Of a DNA stretch of 64,000 nt, positions 10,256 through 18,954 are shown one piece after another. Positions within the stretch are counted from its first letter, which is position 1, and each line of letters starts with the position of its first letter. The position numbers and the translations under genes are program-made. Source of the stretch: Alteromonas macleodii (lineage in GTDB: Bacteria > Pseudomonadota > Gammaproteobacteria > Enterobacterales > Alteromonadaceae); the NCBI RefSeq assembly GCF_903772925.1, contig NZ_LR812090.1, positions 1,818,333 through 1,882,332 on the forward strand. The letters run 5' to 3'. Under the pieces are notes generated by a model. That model saw nothing but the letters and a program-made list of their open reading frames with translations, was not told the origin of the DNA and made no database searches.

Positions 10256-11821
10256 TTACCCCAGTGCAAACCCAAACTTACGTACATTACTCAACAGCGT
10301 TCTTTGGTCGTAAAGTTGAGCTTTTTGTTGATGCAGTTGGAGTTCAATATCTTGTGCAAACAATTCAATGTAATGCTTGTGCTGGCATTGCGCAGCGGTG
10401 TTTCTAAATGAGTAATTAGGCTGCATACCGTAAAGAACATATTGGTAACTCGCTGAAGGAAACACTTCTTCCGTATGAGTAAAGTCGTTATGCCACGGAC
10501 AATGATAGCGCCAAAGGAGTAAATTTTCGCTTAATGACTTGGTCCATGTTTCTTGATTTCTATGTTGCTGCCAAAACGCCTCTTTTCTTTCGCTTAATAC
10601 ATAATGCAGTTTCAAAAAGTCGATGATCTGCGACCAACGGTAACGAAAGACTTCATTGAACCGTTTAGCAATAACACCCATCACGTTAGTGTTACGAGGC
10701 AATTGTTCAGCAATGAATTTGGCTGCCATTTCAACGAGTACCAAGGAAGAAGCCTCAAGCGGCTCAAGAAAGCCTGCACTCAAACCAACGGCCACACAAT
10801 TTTGCTTCCAGAACTCTTTCCTATGGCCGGGAGCAATATCAAACGTCCGGACTTCATCATCGCGAAGCTTTCTTTTGGCGTAATGCTCAAGTCGAGACTT
10901 AGCTTGTTCTTGGTCAATAAACTCTGATGAATAAACGTGACCAACGCCTCGTCGATTAGTCAGCCCGATATCCCAGATCCAACCTGCGTCGGTAGCACTC
11001 GATAGAGTGTAGGGTAGAAGAGGTGCGTTATTATCGTATGCCAAATGAGTTGTTATCGCTTTATCGCAAAATAAAATGTCCTTACACGATTGATACTCTA
11101 CGTTAAAGTGGCCGCCAATGAGATGACTTTTGAAACCAGAGCAGTCAATAAACAAATCGCCCTCAATGCGGGTTGAACTATTTGTTACCAAAGCTTTTAT
11201 GGGCGAATCAGGCTCCCCTTCAACGCGTTCAACCTCCGCTTCTATGTGCGTGACACCAAGCGTTTCGGTACAATGTTTCTTTAAAAACAGAGCAAAAGCG
11301 TTTGCATCAAGATGGTAGGCGTAATTTAGGAGTCCTTCATATTCTCGGTGTGAAATGTTTTTGGGCGCTAAATTTAAATCACAAATATGACCTTGGGTAC
11401 AAACTGCTTTGTCGAAGCTGAATGGAAACTTTTGAGTAGCGAAGCTTTCAGCAAAGTTAATATTATTGTAATGGTTGGGAGCGACTAAAGGATGGTAGTA
11501 CTCATCGTCGTCCCTCCCAGTAACCCAGTGTCTGAACTTTGCACCTTGTTTGAAGGTGACATTACATTGATTAATGAAATCGGTTTCAGAAACGCCCAAA
11601 AGTTTTAACGTGCGGCGCATAGATGGCCAAGTACCTTCTCCCACTCCCGCAATAGGAATGCTTGGCGCTTCTATCAGCGTTATCTTAATAGAAGGGTTGG
11701 TTGAATTATTACTTCGATGCGTTGCTGCAATAACACCAGCGGTGATCCAACCGGCAGTGCCGCCACCTAAGATAACGATATTACGTAAATTGTGTTCGCT
11801 CGATGTGTGAGTACTTTCCAT
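10256..11821 (-). CDS. Tryptophan-halogenase-like flavoprotein (first copy)
   Basis: This is a 521-residue FAD-dependent enzyme of the tryptophan 7-halogenase family. It has the Rossmann motif VILGGGTAGW near the N-terminus, VGEGTWPS, and TFKQGAKF at the site of the conserved catalytic lysine of flavin halogenases. The family motif WxWxIP appears here as AGWIWDIGL, with Gly-Leu context and no proline, whereas the second copy in this window keeps WQWRIP. True substrates of these receptor-linked homologues are unknown; they are not part of a recognisable antibiotic cluster. The gene lies 45 bp downstream of the TonB receptor, presumably in the same transcript. A function in modifying or sensing an imported aromatic or glycan ligand would be speculation. 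Confidence 0.8.
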   Translation of the reverse strand: MESTHTSSEHNLRNIVILGGGTAGWITAGVIAATHRSNNSTNPSIKITLIEAPSIPIAGVGEGTWPSMRRTLKLLGVSETDFINQCNVTFKQGAKFRHWVTGRDDDEYYHPLVAPNHYNNINFAESFATQKFPFSFDKAVCTQGHICDLNLAPKNISHREYEGLLNYAYHLDANAFALFLKKHCTETLGVTHIEAEVERVEGEPDSPIKALVTNSSTRIEGDLFIDCSGFKSHLIGGHFNVEYQSCKDILFCDKAITTHLAYDNNAPLLPYTLSSATDAGWIWDIGLTNRRGVGHVYSSEFIDQEQAKSRLEHYAKRKLRDDEVRTFDIAPGHRKEFWKQNCVAVGLSAGFLEPLEASSLVLVEMAAKFIAEQLPRNTNVMGVIAKRFNEVFRYRWSQIIDFLKLHYVLSERKEAFWQQHRNQETWTKSLSENLLLWRYHCPWHNDFTHTEEVFPSASYQYVLYGMQPNYSFRNTAAQCQHKHYIELFAQDIELQLHQQKAQLYDQRTLLSNVRKFGFALG

Positions 11822-11866
11822 AATTACAACCGCCGATAGCGACCGCTATCGGCGTCCCCAGAATGT

Positions 11867-14620
11867 CTAGAATTTCCCACGAATACCTAAATTGTAACGA
11901 GGTCCGTACTCTTCGTAGTCTCTAATTTGATTAGAAAAGCGCTGATGACGTCGTGTTGATTCATCTGTGACGTTGATACCTTCAATAAATACAGAAAGTG
12001 ATTCATTGATATCGTAGCTTGCAGAGATATCTACTTGACTATAAGCTTCGGTGAATAATGGCTCTATGCCACCTTGAAGTAAGAAGTCGTCGCGCCAGTT
12101 GTAAGCAACTCGAACTTGATAATTGTCTTGCTCATAGAATGCAACGATGTTGGCAGAGTCACTTAAGCCGGGTAATGCAAAGTCATTTTCAAGTGAATAA
12201 ACATCGTAGGTATCGCTACTATCTACCATAGTATAGTTAGCAATTGCGCCGAACCCTGTGTCGCCAAAGATATGCTGAATATTAAATTCCCAACCGTAGA
12301 CGCGAGTTTCGTCTAGGTTCAGTGGCGTAGATACTATCCACTCAATAACAGGATCTCCGGGTTGAGATACGCAAGCGGGGAGGGGGTTATCAGCTGCCCC
12401 CCCTGGACAACCCGGCCGATTGGCCGCTGCTGGATTTGTGAGTGGGCCGTTCAAACCATCAATAGTTCTTTCTTCTTCGCCAACTGCTATAAAGTTATCG
12501 ACTTGCTTTCTAAAGTGTCCTACTGATACATAGCTACCTTCATCGTAGTAATATTCAACGGATAAGTCGAAATTGTCTGCTTCATAGGGCAGAAGATTAG
12601 GGTTACCTTGCGAAGCTCTGAAAGGCCCGGTTGCTAAGTGGTTATTTAGGCTTGTAGCAGGGAACATTGCAGTAATATCACTTCTAGCAACTGTTTTGCT
12701 ATAGGCGAACCGAGTGACAATGTCATCGGTAACATTCAATGAAAAGTCAAGATTAGGAAGGAAGTGTTCATAACTACCCTCAAGTGTTTCAAATACCTCG
12801 GTGTCAGCGAAAACTTTTGACATTTCAAGAGGAGTTAGCCAATTAAAGCCTATCACCGGGCGGTTGATGGAATATGATTCTACGTCAGTTTCTTCATATC
12901 TAACGCCGAAATTTGCTCTCACTTCCATATCGTTGAATTCAGTGATGAAATCAAACGAAAGGTAGGCTGAAGTGGTATTTTCTTCTATGCCGTTTAAGCT
13001 TTTATTAGGCTCAATATATAGGCCTTGCTCTTTTGTTAAAGAAATGAATTGGTCGGCGCTATATACGGGAATGAACTCAAACCCAATGTCGCCGTCAATA
13101 AAGGCTAAATCTAACTCACTAATATCGAGAGCGCCGTTGCCTAGACCGAAATTAGCGCCGTTTATTTTTACTGAATCGATTGTGTATTTAGTGTGTGCCA
13201 ACCCAAAATTGATAGCATCTAGCGCACCATCTTTTAAATTGAGCCAACGGCCCGAAAACTGAACTTGTTGTATGTTGTTTTCAACTTCAAATCCACGTTC
13301 TTGATATAAATCGCCTTCAATATTTTCTAGCGCATAGGCCCCACCTTCCAACGCTGAATCATCATACGCCACAGTAGGGATGTTGCCGCTAAAATCGGCG
13401 GAGATAGTTACTGGCGCAGCGCTGCCAAAAGGGTTTTTCAAATTAGCTAAGCGTTCAGCAGGTAAAGCACCAGGGTTAGAGTGCGATGTTGAGTCGTGAA
13501 TGTCGAGTTTTAAACTAAGTGCATCGGTTGCTTTCCAATCAAAATTGATACCGAAAGAATCGTTTTCAGTTTCAAAATTATATTCCCAAGACCAAAAATT
13601 AAGCTCATCATTTGTGCGAAGTGGGTTTATGATTGTACCGTTTACATCTGCCGACCCCTCTTCTACATTGTCAAACCAGAAACTCATACGGTGTTGATTA
13701 CCCATTTCCTCCAAACGAGACATGACGTAATCTGCCGTTACAGTCAGAGAGTCAATCGGACTGTATTGAAGTACAAGCTGTCCGTTCTGACGCTCTCGCT
13801 CATAGTTGGTATCATCTAAATCTACAGTAGGTGTGCGCCAAGTGGTGAGGGTAGGGTTTAAATTTGTATCGATTGCACTAGTATCTGGGTTCGCTTGACC
13901 TGGATAACCTTGGCCCCAGTTAAAAGCCCCGATCCTATCTACATGACTATCTCTTTCTGCGTGAGAAAAAGAGGCTAAGACACCGAACTTTCTGTCGCCA
14001 AACGTTTTGCTAATCATTCCAGATAATTCAGGTGTTACATCATCACCTGTGGTTACACTGGTATCAATCACTGCTTTAGCACTCCAAGCAGCAACGAATT
14101 CGTCCATTGAAAATGGACGAGCGGTGTTGATGTTGATTGTAGCTCCAATTCCGCCTGAGCTAACGTTCGCTCGACCGGTTTTATAGACTTCTACACCTGA
14201 AACACTTTCAGCCGCTAATTCTCTAAAATTAAAGCTTCTAGAAATTCCAGCTGTTTCAAGTGCAGATGAATTGGGCATTTGTCGGTTGTTCAAAGTAACG
14301 AGATTAAAGCTAGGACCAAAGCCTCGAACGGTAACTTGGTTACCTTCGTTGTTTGTTCTATCAATGGAGACTCCAGTAATGCGTTGAAGGGATTCTGCAA
14401 GGTTGGTATCTGGAAACTTACCGATATCTTCCGCTGAAATAGCATCGACAACGCCTGTAGAGCTTCGTTTTACATCCATCGCAGATGAAAGCGCTCCTCT
14501 AATTCCTTTAACCTGAATTACCTCAACATTACTTTCATCGTTCTCTTGAGCTAACAAATTTGTACCATATAGCGAACTGATTACGGCCAAAGATAACGTT
14601 GTCAAACCAAAATTTTTCAT
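11867..14620 (-). CDS. TonB-dependent outer-membrane receptor (first)
   Basis: This is a 917-residue TonB-dependent receptor. It has a signal peptide (LTTLSLAVISSLYGTNLLAQ), a TonB-box-like segment (VEVIQVKGIRGAL), a plug domain (SAEDIGKFPDTNLAESLQRITG, QVTVRGFGPSFN), a long beta-barrel, and a C-terminus ending in aromatic Phe (YNLGIRGKF), as expected for BAM insertion. It belongs to the large proteobacterial class used for oligosaccharide uptake that is typically found with SapC and halogenase-like genes. It leads the block A operon. Two palindromic operator-like sites lie 25 and 71 bp upstream of the start. The substrate is inferred to be an agar or porphyran oligosaccharide from the surrounding enzymes. 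Confidence 0.93.
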   Translation of the reverse strand: MKNFGLTTLSLAVISSLYGTNLLAQENDESNVEVIQVKGIRGALSSAMDVKRSSTGVVDAISAEDIGKFPDTNLAESLQRITGVSIDRTNNEGNQVTVRGFGPSFNLVTLNNRQMPNSSALETAGISRSFNFRELAAESVSGVEVYKTGRANVSSGGIGATININTARPFSMDEFVAAWSAKAVIDTSVTTGDDVTPELSGMISKTFGDRKFGVLASFSHAERDSHVDRIGAFNWGQGYPGQANPDTSAIDTNLNPTLTTWRTPTVDLDDTNYERERQNGQLVLQYSPIDSLTVTADYVMSRLEEMGNQHRMSFWFDNVEEGSADVNGTIINPLRTNDELNFWSWEYNFETENDSFGINFDWKATDALSLKLDIHDSTSHSNPGALPAERLANLKNPFGSAAPVTISADFSGNIPTVAYDDSALEGGAYALENIEGDLYQERGFEVENNIQQVQFSGRWLNLKDGALDAINFGLAHTKYTIDSVKINGANFGLGNGALDISELDLAFIDGDIGFEFIPVYSADQFISLTKEQGLYIEPNKSLNGIEENTTSAYLSFDFITEFNDMEVRANFGVRYEETDVESYSINRPVIGFNWLTPLEMSKVFADTEVFETLEGSYEHFLPNLDFSLNVTDDIVTRFAYSKTVARSDITAMFPATSLNNHLATGPFRASQGNPNLLPYEADNFDLSVEYYYDEGSYVSVGHFRKQVDNFIAVGEEERTIDGLNGPLTNPAAANRPGCPGGAADNPLPACVSQPGDPVIEWIVSTPLNLDETRVYGWEFNIQHIFGDTGFGAIANYTMVDSSDTYDVYSLENDFALPGLSDSANIVAFYEQDNYQVRVAYNWRDDFLLQGGIEPLFTEAYSQVDISASYDINESLSVFIEGINVTDESTRRHQRFSNQIRDYEEYGPRYNLGIRGKF

Positions 14621-14644
14621 AATTGTGTCTCATACGTTTGTTAA

Positions 14645-14654
14645 TTGTAAACAA
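14645..14654. promoter_or_regulatory. Operator-like palindrome TTGTAAACAA
   Basis: Half-sites TTGT and ACAA separated by 2 bp, 24 bp upstream of the first TonB receptor's start codon. It is one of a set of related sites across the locus. Confidence 0.6.
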
Positions 14655-14690
14655 TATGTGTTATCGCGAGTATTCTTAATTAACTGTTAA

Positions 14691-14700
14691 TTGTCAACAA
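14691..14700. promoter_or_regulatory. Operator-like palindrome TTGTCAACAA
   Basis: Second site upstream of the first TonB receptor, 46 bp from the previous one centre to centre. It also lies just downstream of the end of the aldolase gene (14730, minus), so it could act on the receptor promoter only. Confidence 0.6.
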
Positions 14701-14729
14701 AAATGAAATTTAAAAGTATGTGTTTATTT

Positions 14730-15353
14730 TTAGCTTATTGATTTTATGAGGGATATTATGCGGCTTTTTCTTGTTATATACTCTTCCGCTGACAAGATTG
14801 GGCTAGTCAATTCACCGCCGAATCCTACGCATACAGCTCCGGATTCTATCCATTTCTTTGCGTTATTTTCGTCAACCGAGCCCACTGCGACTAAAGGGAT
14901 ATCATTAAATGGGCCTGACGTTAATGAAGTGATATAGTCGTATGTAACCGAATTGGTTGGGAAAAACTTTATGAGATCAGCTCCCCATTCGTAAGCTTGA
15001 TATATCTCAGTGGGAGTTAACGCCCCCATTAAAATCGGTGTTTGAGTACTTTTGGCAACATCTAAAACTTGACGAGACGTATTGGGCGTAACTAAAAAGT
15101 GTGCACCTGCGCTTATAGCATCTTTTGCAAGTTTGTCATTTGTAATAGTCCCCGCTCCAATAAAAATTGAAGGGTATTTGGTTTGTAATTGGGTAATTGA
15201 GTCTAGATAGCCCGGTGTATTACTTGTTATCTCTAGTGCAGTAATTCCCGCTTCTACTAGACATTTCGCTATTAAGCCAATTGTAGAGGAGTCTTTAACC
15301 CTAATAATGGCAACAATTTTAGTTTTATGTATTTCAGCTATCGCTTCGTGCAT
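14730..15353 (-). CDS. 2-keto-3-deoxy-6-phosphogluconate/phosphogalactonate-type aldolase
   Basis: This is a 207-residue class I (Schiff-base) aldolase of the KDPG/KHG/KDPGal family. It would split a 2-keto-3-deoxy-6-phospho sugar acid into pyruvate and glyceraldehyde 3-phosphate. Signatures are KIVAIIRVKDSSTIG at the N-terminus, the glutamate in EITSNTPG, FIGAGTI, and the Schiff-base lysine in DLIKFFPTNSV. It is the third gene of a minus-strand unit with the enolase-superfamily enzyme and an MFS permease. That trio matches a D-galactonate (DgoD-DgoA-DgoT) or an anhydrogalactonate pathway. The sugar acid kinase needed between the two steps is not in the window. The choice between KDPG (Eda) and KDPGal (DgoA) cannot be made from the motifs; context favours KDPGal. 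Confidence 0.85.
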   Translation of the reverse strand: MHEAIAEIHKTKIVAIIRVKDSSTIGLIAKCLVEAGITALEITSNTPGYLDSITQLQTKYPSIFIGAGTITNDKLAKDAISAGAHFLVTPNTSRQVLDVAKSTQTPILMGALTPTEIYQAYEWGADLIKFFPTNSVTYDYITSLTSGPFNDIPLVAVGSVDENNAKKWIESGAVCVGFGGELTSPILSAEEYITRKSRIISLIKSIS

Positions 15354-15374
15354 TTCATCTCTCCGTTTAATGAG

Positions 15375-16652
15375 TTAAAGCAAAGAATTGTCTGACGACA
15401 TTGAAGGCGTCGACGGTTCAGGTATTTGTTCAATTTTTCCGACTAAAAATATAAAAGAGAGACTGCCTACTAGAGCCAGTGAGAATATAAGAACTAGTGC
15501 TGGCTTGAAGTCACCATCTGCGACAAGAAAACCTATTGTTATGGGGATGATGACTGCAGAAAGCCCGCCAATAAAGTTAAAGCAGCCTCCCACCAGACCT
15601 ACCATCGATTTAGGCGCAATTAACGATACAAATACCCAGTTGATTGACGCGAGGCCGTTTCCAAAAAAAGACAAAGAAAGGAATACAGTTACCCAAATTG
15701 GTGATTCTACGTAATTGGCACCGATCACGCTGCTAGACAGAAGTAAACCAATAATAACAGGCGCCTTTCTTGATAACTCAGGTCTTACTCCATTTCGGGT
15801 AAGTTTGTCACTAACTGTGCCGGAAATAAGTACACCGCCAAATGCGCATAAAAATGGAATAGCAGCATAGAACCCAGACTTAATAATACTCAGCCCTCTG
15901 TAGTCAGATAAGTAAGTCGGAAACCATGTAAGAAAGAAAACTAATGTACTGCCCAAGCAGAATTGACCTAGGTATAGGCCCCACAGCTTTCTGTTTGTAA
16001 ATGCTACTTTTAGCTGTTGTTTTGTGGTCTTTAAGTCGGCAGAGGAGGGCCGAGTATTACCTTGTTTAGACATCGTTTTCCCAAGTGAGAGACGCCTTGG
16101 GTAAATGAAATACCATACTAACCCCCAGGCTATACCCACTGCGCCAGATATAATAAAAAGTCCACGCCAACCCGCCCACTCTAAAACAATAGCCAGTAAA
16201 GGAATAGCGAACGCTAATCCGATAAATTGTCCAGAAGTATAAACAGCAATGGCGCCAGCGCGCTCTTGCTCTTGAAACCACTGACTTACTATTTTGTTAT
16301 TCAGTGGGTAAGACGGTGCCTCGAATGCGCCCACGAGCATGCGTAAGCCTATTAATGCGGCGAAGTTACTAATTAACCCTTGTACGAGAGTTGCTACGCT
16401 CCAACCTATCATGATGATAGGATAGAGAACTCTTGCTTTTATTCGATCAGCTAAAATGCCTCCGGGTATTTGCAAGAATGAATAGGTCCAAGCGAAAGCG
16501 GAAAAAAGCAGCCCCATTTCAACCGTAGAAATAGACAGCTCACTCTTCATTTGAGCTGCGGCAATCGATAAATTTGTTCTGTCCATATAGTTAATAACAA
16601 CGCTTATGAAAATAAGAGTAAGAACCTGTAGTTTCTGTCTTTTGCTATTCAT
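15375..16652 (-). CDS. MFS sugar-acid transporter (anion:cation symporter type)
   Basis: This is a 425-residue inner-membrane permease of the major facilitator superfamily with about 12 transmembrane helices in two halves. A long, charged central loop (PRRLSLGKTMSK through KTTKQQLK, about residues 185-220) separates them. The early motif INYMDRTNLSIAAAQM and the sequence RMLVGAFEAPSYP are typical of the ACS family (hexuronate and galactonate transporters such as ExuT and DgoT). It lies 3 bp after the enolase-superfamily gene's stop, so the two are almost certainly co-transcribed. The likely substrate is an uronate, galactonate or related monocarboxylic sugar acid; the exact one is inferred. 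Confidence 0.88.
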   Translation of the reverse strand: MNSKRQKLQVLTLIFISVVINYMDRTNLSIAAAQMKSELSISTVEMGLLFSAFAWTYSFLQIPGGILADRIKARVLYPIIMIGWSVATLVQGLISNFAALIGLRMLVGAFEAPSYPLNNKIVSQWFQEQERAGAIAVYTSGQFIGLAFAIPLLAIVLEWAGWRGLFIISGAVGIAWGLVWYFIYPRRLSLGKTMSKQGNTRPSSADLKTTKQQLKVAFTNRKLWGLYLGQFCLGSTLVFFLTWFPTYLSDYRGLSIIKSGFYAAIPFLCAFGGVLISGTVSDKLTRNGVRPELSRKAPVIIGLLLSSSVIGANYVESPIWVTVFLSLSFFGNGLASINWVFVSLIAPKSMVGLVGGCFNFIGGLSAVIIPITIGFLVADGDFKPALVLIFSLALVGSLSFIFLVGKIEQIPEPSTPSMSSDNSLL

Positions 16653-16655
16653 AAT

Positions 16656-17810
16656 TCACCAATTTGTGTAGCTACCGTCGGGCTTAGCAAGCCTAGGAGC
16701 TTCCCAATAATCAAAAGGGAGCTTTCGTAGAGCGTCCTCGTTAATATCAATACCAAGGCCGGGGGCATCTGAAAGTTGCAAAAAGGGTTCTTCTGTCTGA
16801 GGCATCTTTGAGAACAACTCTGAATAAAGCGATGTTTCATCGCCATAGGGAAGCCACTCTAAGCTATCTAAGTTAGGGATAGCAGCACAAAACTGTGCTG
16901 TAGCTAGCGTACACAAAGGGCTTAATGGGTTGTGCGGCATCATGTCAATATAGAGAGTTTCACAGAGCGATGCTATTTTCATCGCTTCGGTAAACCCTCC
17001 AGCATTACAAATGTCAATTCGCGCTAAATCAATCAGTTGATTTTTCAAAAATGGGTAAAATGCCCACTTGCTAGTAAACTCTTCACCAATGGCAAAGGAG
17101 GTGTTGCAAGAACTTCTGATTTGTAAGTAACTATCGGGAGATTCAGCTCGGATTGGCTCTTCGATATAATCGAGAGCGCCATCAGGGAGTCTTTGTAAAA
17201 AACTTTTTGTTTCGGCAACAGATAAACGATGGTGAAAGTCGATACCTAGTTTAATATCAGTGCCAAGAGCCTTTCTAACTTGAATTATTGCTCTGGCTGC
17301 ATTCGCAAGCTCTTTGCGGGTATCATAAACAGTAGTTTTATTGATATCACCATGCAAACCCGTTGTAAGTCTTATGTGTGTCCATCCTTTTTCTTTTAGT
17401 GATAAACAAGGCTTGACAATATTATCGTCGAGGGGAGCGGTAACTGTTGCGAATAGCGGCACTTTATTTCTTTGTTTACCGCCAAGCAGTTGATAGATGG
17501 GGACGTTAAGCTTTTTGCCTAAAATGTCGTAAAGCGCTATATCTATAGCCGCAATTGCCGCGCTAAGTACACGCCCTCCCTCGAAGTATTGGCTTCGATA
17601 CATTTCTTGCCAAAGAGCTGCGACGTTCTGTGCATCGCGCCCAATAAGAAACTGCTCAAAATGTGAAATTACGCCTGCGACTGCAAATTCTCTACTTGAT
17701 AAACCGGACTCTCCCCAGCCGTAAGTTCCGCATTTACAAGTTACTTTAACAAAAAGCACATTCCTAAAACCAAGACGTTTTACAAACGTCGATATTTCAT
17801 TGATCACCAT
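16656..17810 (-). CDS. Enolase-superfamily sugar-acid dehydratase or cycloisomerase
   Basis: This is a 384-residue mandelate-racemase/muconate-lactonizing-type enzyme. Metal ligands and acid/base residues are visible: GIDFHHRLS (Asp ligand with a DxH arrangement as in D-galactonate dehydratase), YIEEP (Glu ligand), AIGEE (Glu ligand) and the His of MPHNPLSP. The N-terminal capping domain shows GWGESGLSSREFAV and GGRVLSAAIAAIDIALYDI. Family members include D-galactonate dehydratase (DgoD) and the 3,6-anhydro-L-galactonate cycloisomerase (ACI) of agar degraders. The motif layout is DgoD-like, while the agarolytic context with a KDPGal-type aldolase makes ACI an equal candidate. First gene of the unit with the MFS permease and aldolase; operator-like sites lie about 40-55 bp upstream. 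Confidence 0.8.
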   Translation of the reverse strand: MVINEISTFVKRLGFRNVLFVKVTCKCGTYGWGESGLSSREFAVAGVISHFEQFLIGRDAQNVAALWQEMYRSQYFEGGRVLSAAIAAIDIALYDILGKKLNVPIYQLLGGKQRNKVPLFATVTAPLDDNIVKPCLSLKEKGWTHIRLTTGLHGDINKTTVYDTRKELANAARAIIQVRKALGTDIKLGIDFHHRLSVAETKSFLQRLPDGALDYIEEPIRAESPDSYLQIRSSCNTSFAIGEEFTSKWAFYPFLKNQLIDLARIDICNAGGFTEAMKIASLCETLYIDMMPHNPLSPLCTLATAQFCAAIPNLDSLEWLPYGDETSLYSELFSKMPQTEEPFLQLSDAPGLGIDINEDALRKLPFDYWEAPRLAKPDGSYTNW

Positions 17811-17847
17811 TGTCAGCTCCTGTGTAAACTATTATTATTCGATCAAA

Positions 17848-17857
17848 ATGTTAACAG
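17848..17857. promoter_or_regulatory. Operator-like palindrome ATGTTAACAG
   Basis: An 8/10 match to TTGTTAACAA in the 81-bp gap between the divergent enolase-type gene (-) and NHL propeller gene (+). It could regulate both. Confidence 0.45.
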
Positions 17858-17867
17858 TTGTCAATAT
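17858..17867. promoter_or_regulatory. Degenerate operator-like site TTGTCAATAT
   Basis: It abuts the previous site directly. It keeps a full TTGT half-site with a poor second half. Tandem placement suggests a double site in this short divergent promoter. Confidence 0.35.
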
Positions 17868-17891
17868 AATGTTTAAAAAGTGAGGGAAGGA

Positions 17892-18887
17892 ATGTTGGGG
17901 CAAAACGGTTGGGTTTATGAAATCGACATTGAGTGGGGCAAGTTTAACAACTCTCCGGTAGGCCCGCTTAATGCACATGCATTGGTCTTCGTGGAAGATA
18001 AGCTACTTTTAGCTACAGACCACCCTGATCATAATATTATTGAATACAATGAAAATGGTAATGTAGTGGATAGTTGGGGAAGACAGTGGCCTGGCTTGCA
18101 CGGTATTAAAACTCACGTAATAGGCGGTAAAACACATCTATTCTTGGTGGATAGCGGTTGGATGTTAAATAGGAAATGGGATGGAATTAGTGTTGATAAA
18201 TGGGATTCTCCATTTAATAAAATGATTCCACAGTCAGGGGCAATTTCAAAAACGACTAGGGATGGAAAGGTTTTATTTACTATAGGGCATCCAGCAACTT
18301 ATGGCGCGTATAAAAGCGACATGCCATTTAATCCAACAGACGTTGCTGTACATGACAACGGTGAGTTTTTCGTTGTTGATGGTTATGGGAGCGATTACAT
18401 TTTGCATTACAACGAAAATGGCAATTTTATTAAAAAATTCGGCCAAGAAGGGAAGCATAAAATATGCAATGGCCACGGTATTACAATAGATTATCGAAGT
18501 AGTGAACCACTTCTTTTAGTTAGCTCTAGGAGTCAACACTCTTTAATGTGGTATACCTTGGATGGCCGATACGTAAGGTCGCTTCATGTCCCTGGTGCTT
18601 TCATTCACGCGCCAATATTTATAGGTAATTTTATGGTAGCACCAGTTTGTTGGACTGGGTTAGAAAACAATCCTGAGCATAATTCAGGCGTGATCTGTAT
18701 TTTTAATGAGAGCGATAGCCTTATTTCTGTGTTAGGTGGAGTACTACCGGACGAGGGAAAAATGCTCAAGGGCGACTTTAAAACATTTAAACATTGTCAC
18801 GGACTTGCAAAAGATAAACTGGATAATCTGTACTTAGCTGAATGGAATGCGAATGGGATCCATCCCAAAAAATTATTGAGAGTGTAG
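17892..18887 (+). CDS. NHL-repeat six-bladed beta-propeller protein
   Basis: This is a 331-residue protein made of NHL/TolB-like blades. Recurrent units of about 45-55 residues end in the pattern 'I-x-x-Y/F-N-E-N-G-x-x-V/I-x-x-x-G' (IIEYNENGNVVDSWG, ILHYNENGNFIKKFG, ICIFNESDSLISVLG). Conserved His residues (HGIK, GHGITI, HCHGLA) could bind a metal. No signal peptide is visible, so it seems cytoplasmic. ATG 17892 is preferred over the GTG at 17880 because a purine-rich ribosome binding site (gagggaagga) lies just before it. It is divergent from the enolase/MFS/aldolase unit and shares its operator-like sites. Related folds include sugar lactonases and peptidyl-amidating lyases; a lactone hydrolase in the same sugar-acid pathway is a guess from context. 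Confidence 0.7.
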   Translation: MLGQNGWVYEIDIEWGKFNNSPVGPLNAHALVFVEDKLLLATDHPDHNIIEYNENGNVVDSWGRQWPGLHGIKTHVIGGKTHLFLVDSGWMLNRKWDGISVDKWDSPFNKMIPQSGAISKTTRDGKVLFTIGHPATYGAYKSDMPFNPTDVAVHDNGEFFVVDGYGSDYILHYNENGNFIKKFGQEGKHKICNGHGITIDYRSSEPLLLVSSRSQHSLMWYTLDGRYVRSLHVPGAFIHAPIFIGNFMVAPVCWTGLENNPEHNSGVICIFNESDSLISVLGGVLPDEGKMLKGDFKTFKHCHGLAKDKLDNLYLAEWNANGIHPKKLLRV

Positions 18888-18896
18888 AAGTTAAAA

Positions 18897-18917
18897 GAGG
18901 AAGTGGACACCTTCCTC
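18897..18917. terminator. Short hairpin between convergent genes
   Basis: gaggaag / cttcctc, 7-bp perfect stem with a 7-nt loop in the gap between the NHL gene and the convergent PhyH-type gene. There is no T tract, so its role in termination is uncertain. Confidence 0.35.
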
Positions 18918-18954
18918 GCCATATTTACAAAATTATACTTACACTATTTATCAA

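Noticed and set aside
11867..14620. Possible siderophore receptor role for the first TonB receptor
   Set aside because: No iron genes or Fur-like site nearby; neighbours (SapC, halogenase-like, LacI) and the operator-like sites fit the glycan-uptake class.
16656..17810. Firm naming as dgoD or as anhydrogalactonate cycloisomerase
   Set aside because: The visible motifs are shared within the enolase superfamily subgroup; a phylogeny or assay is needed to choose.
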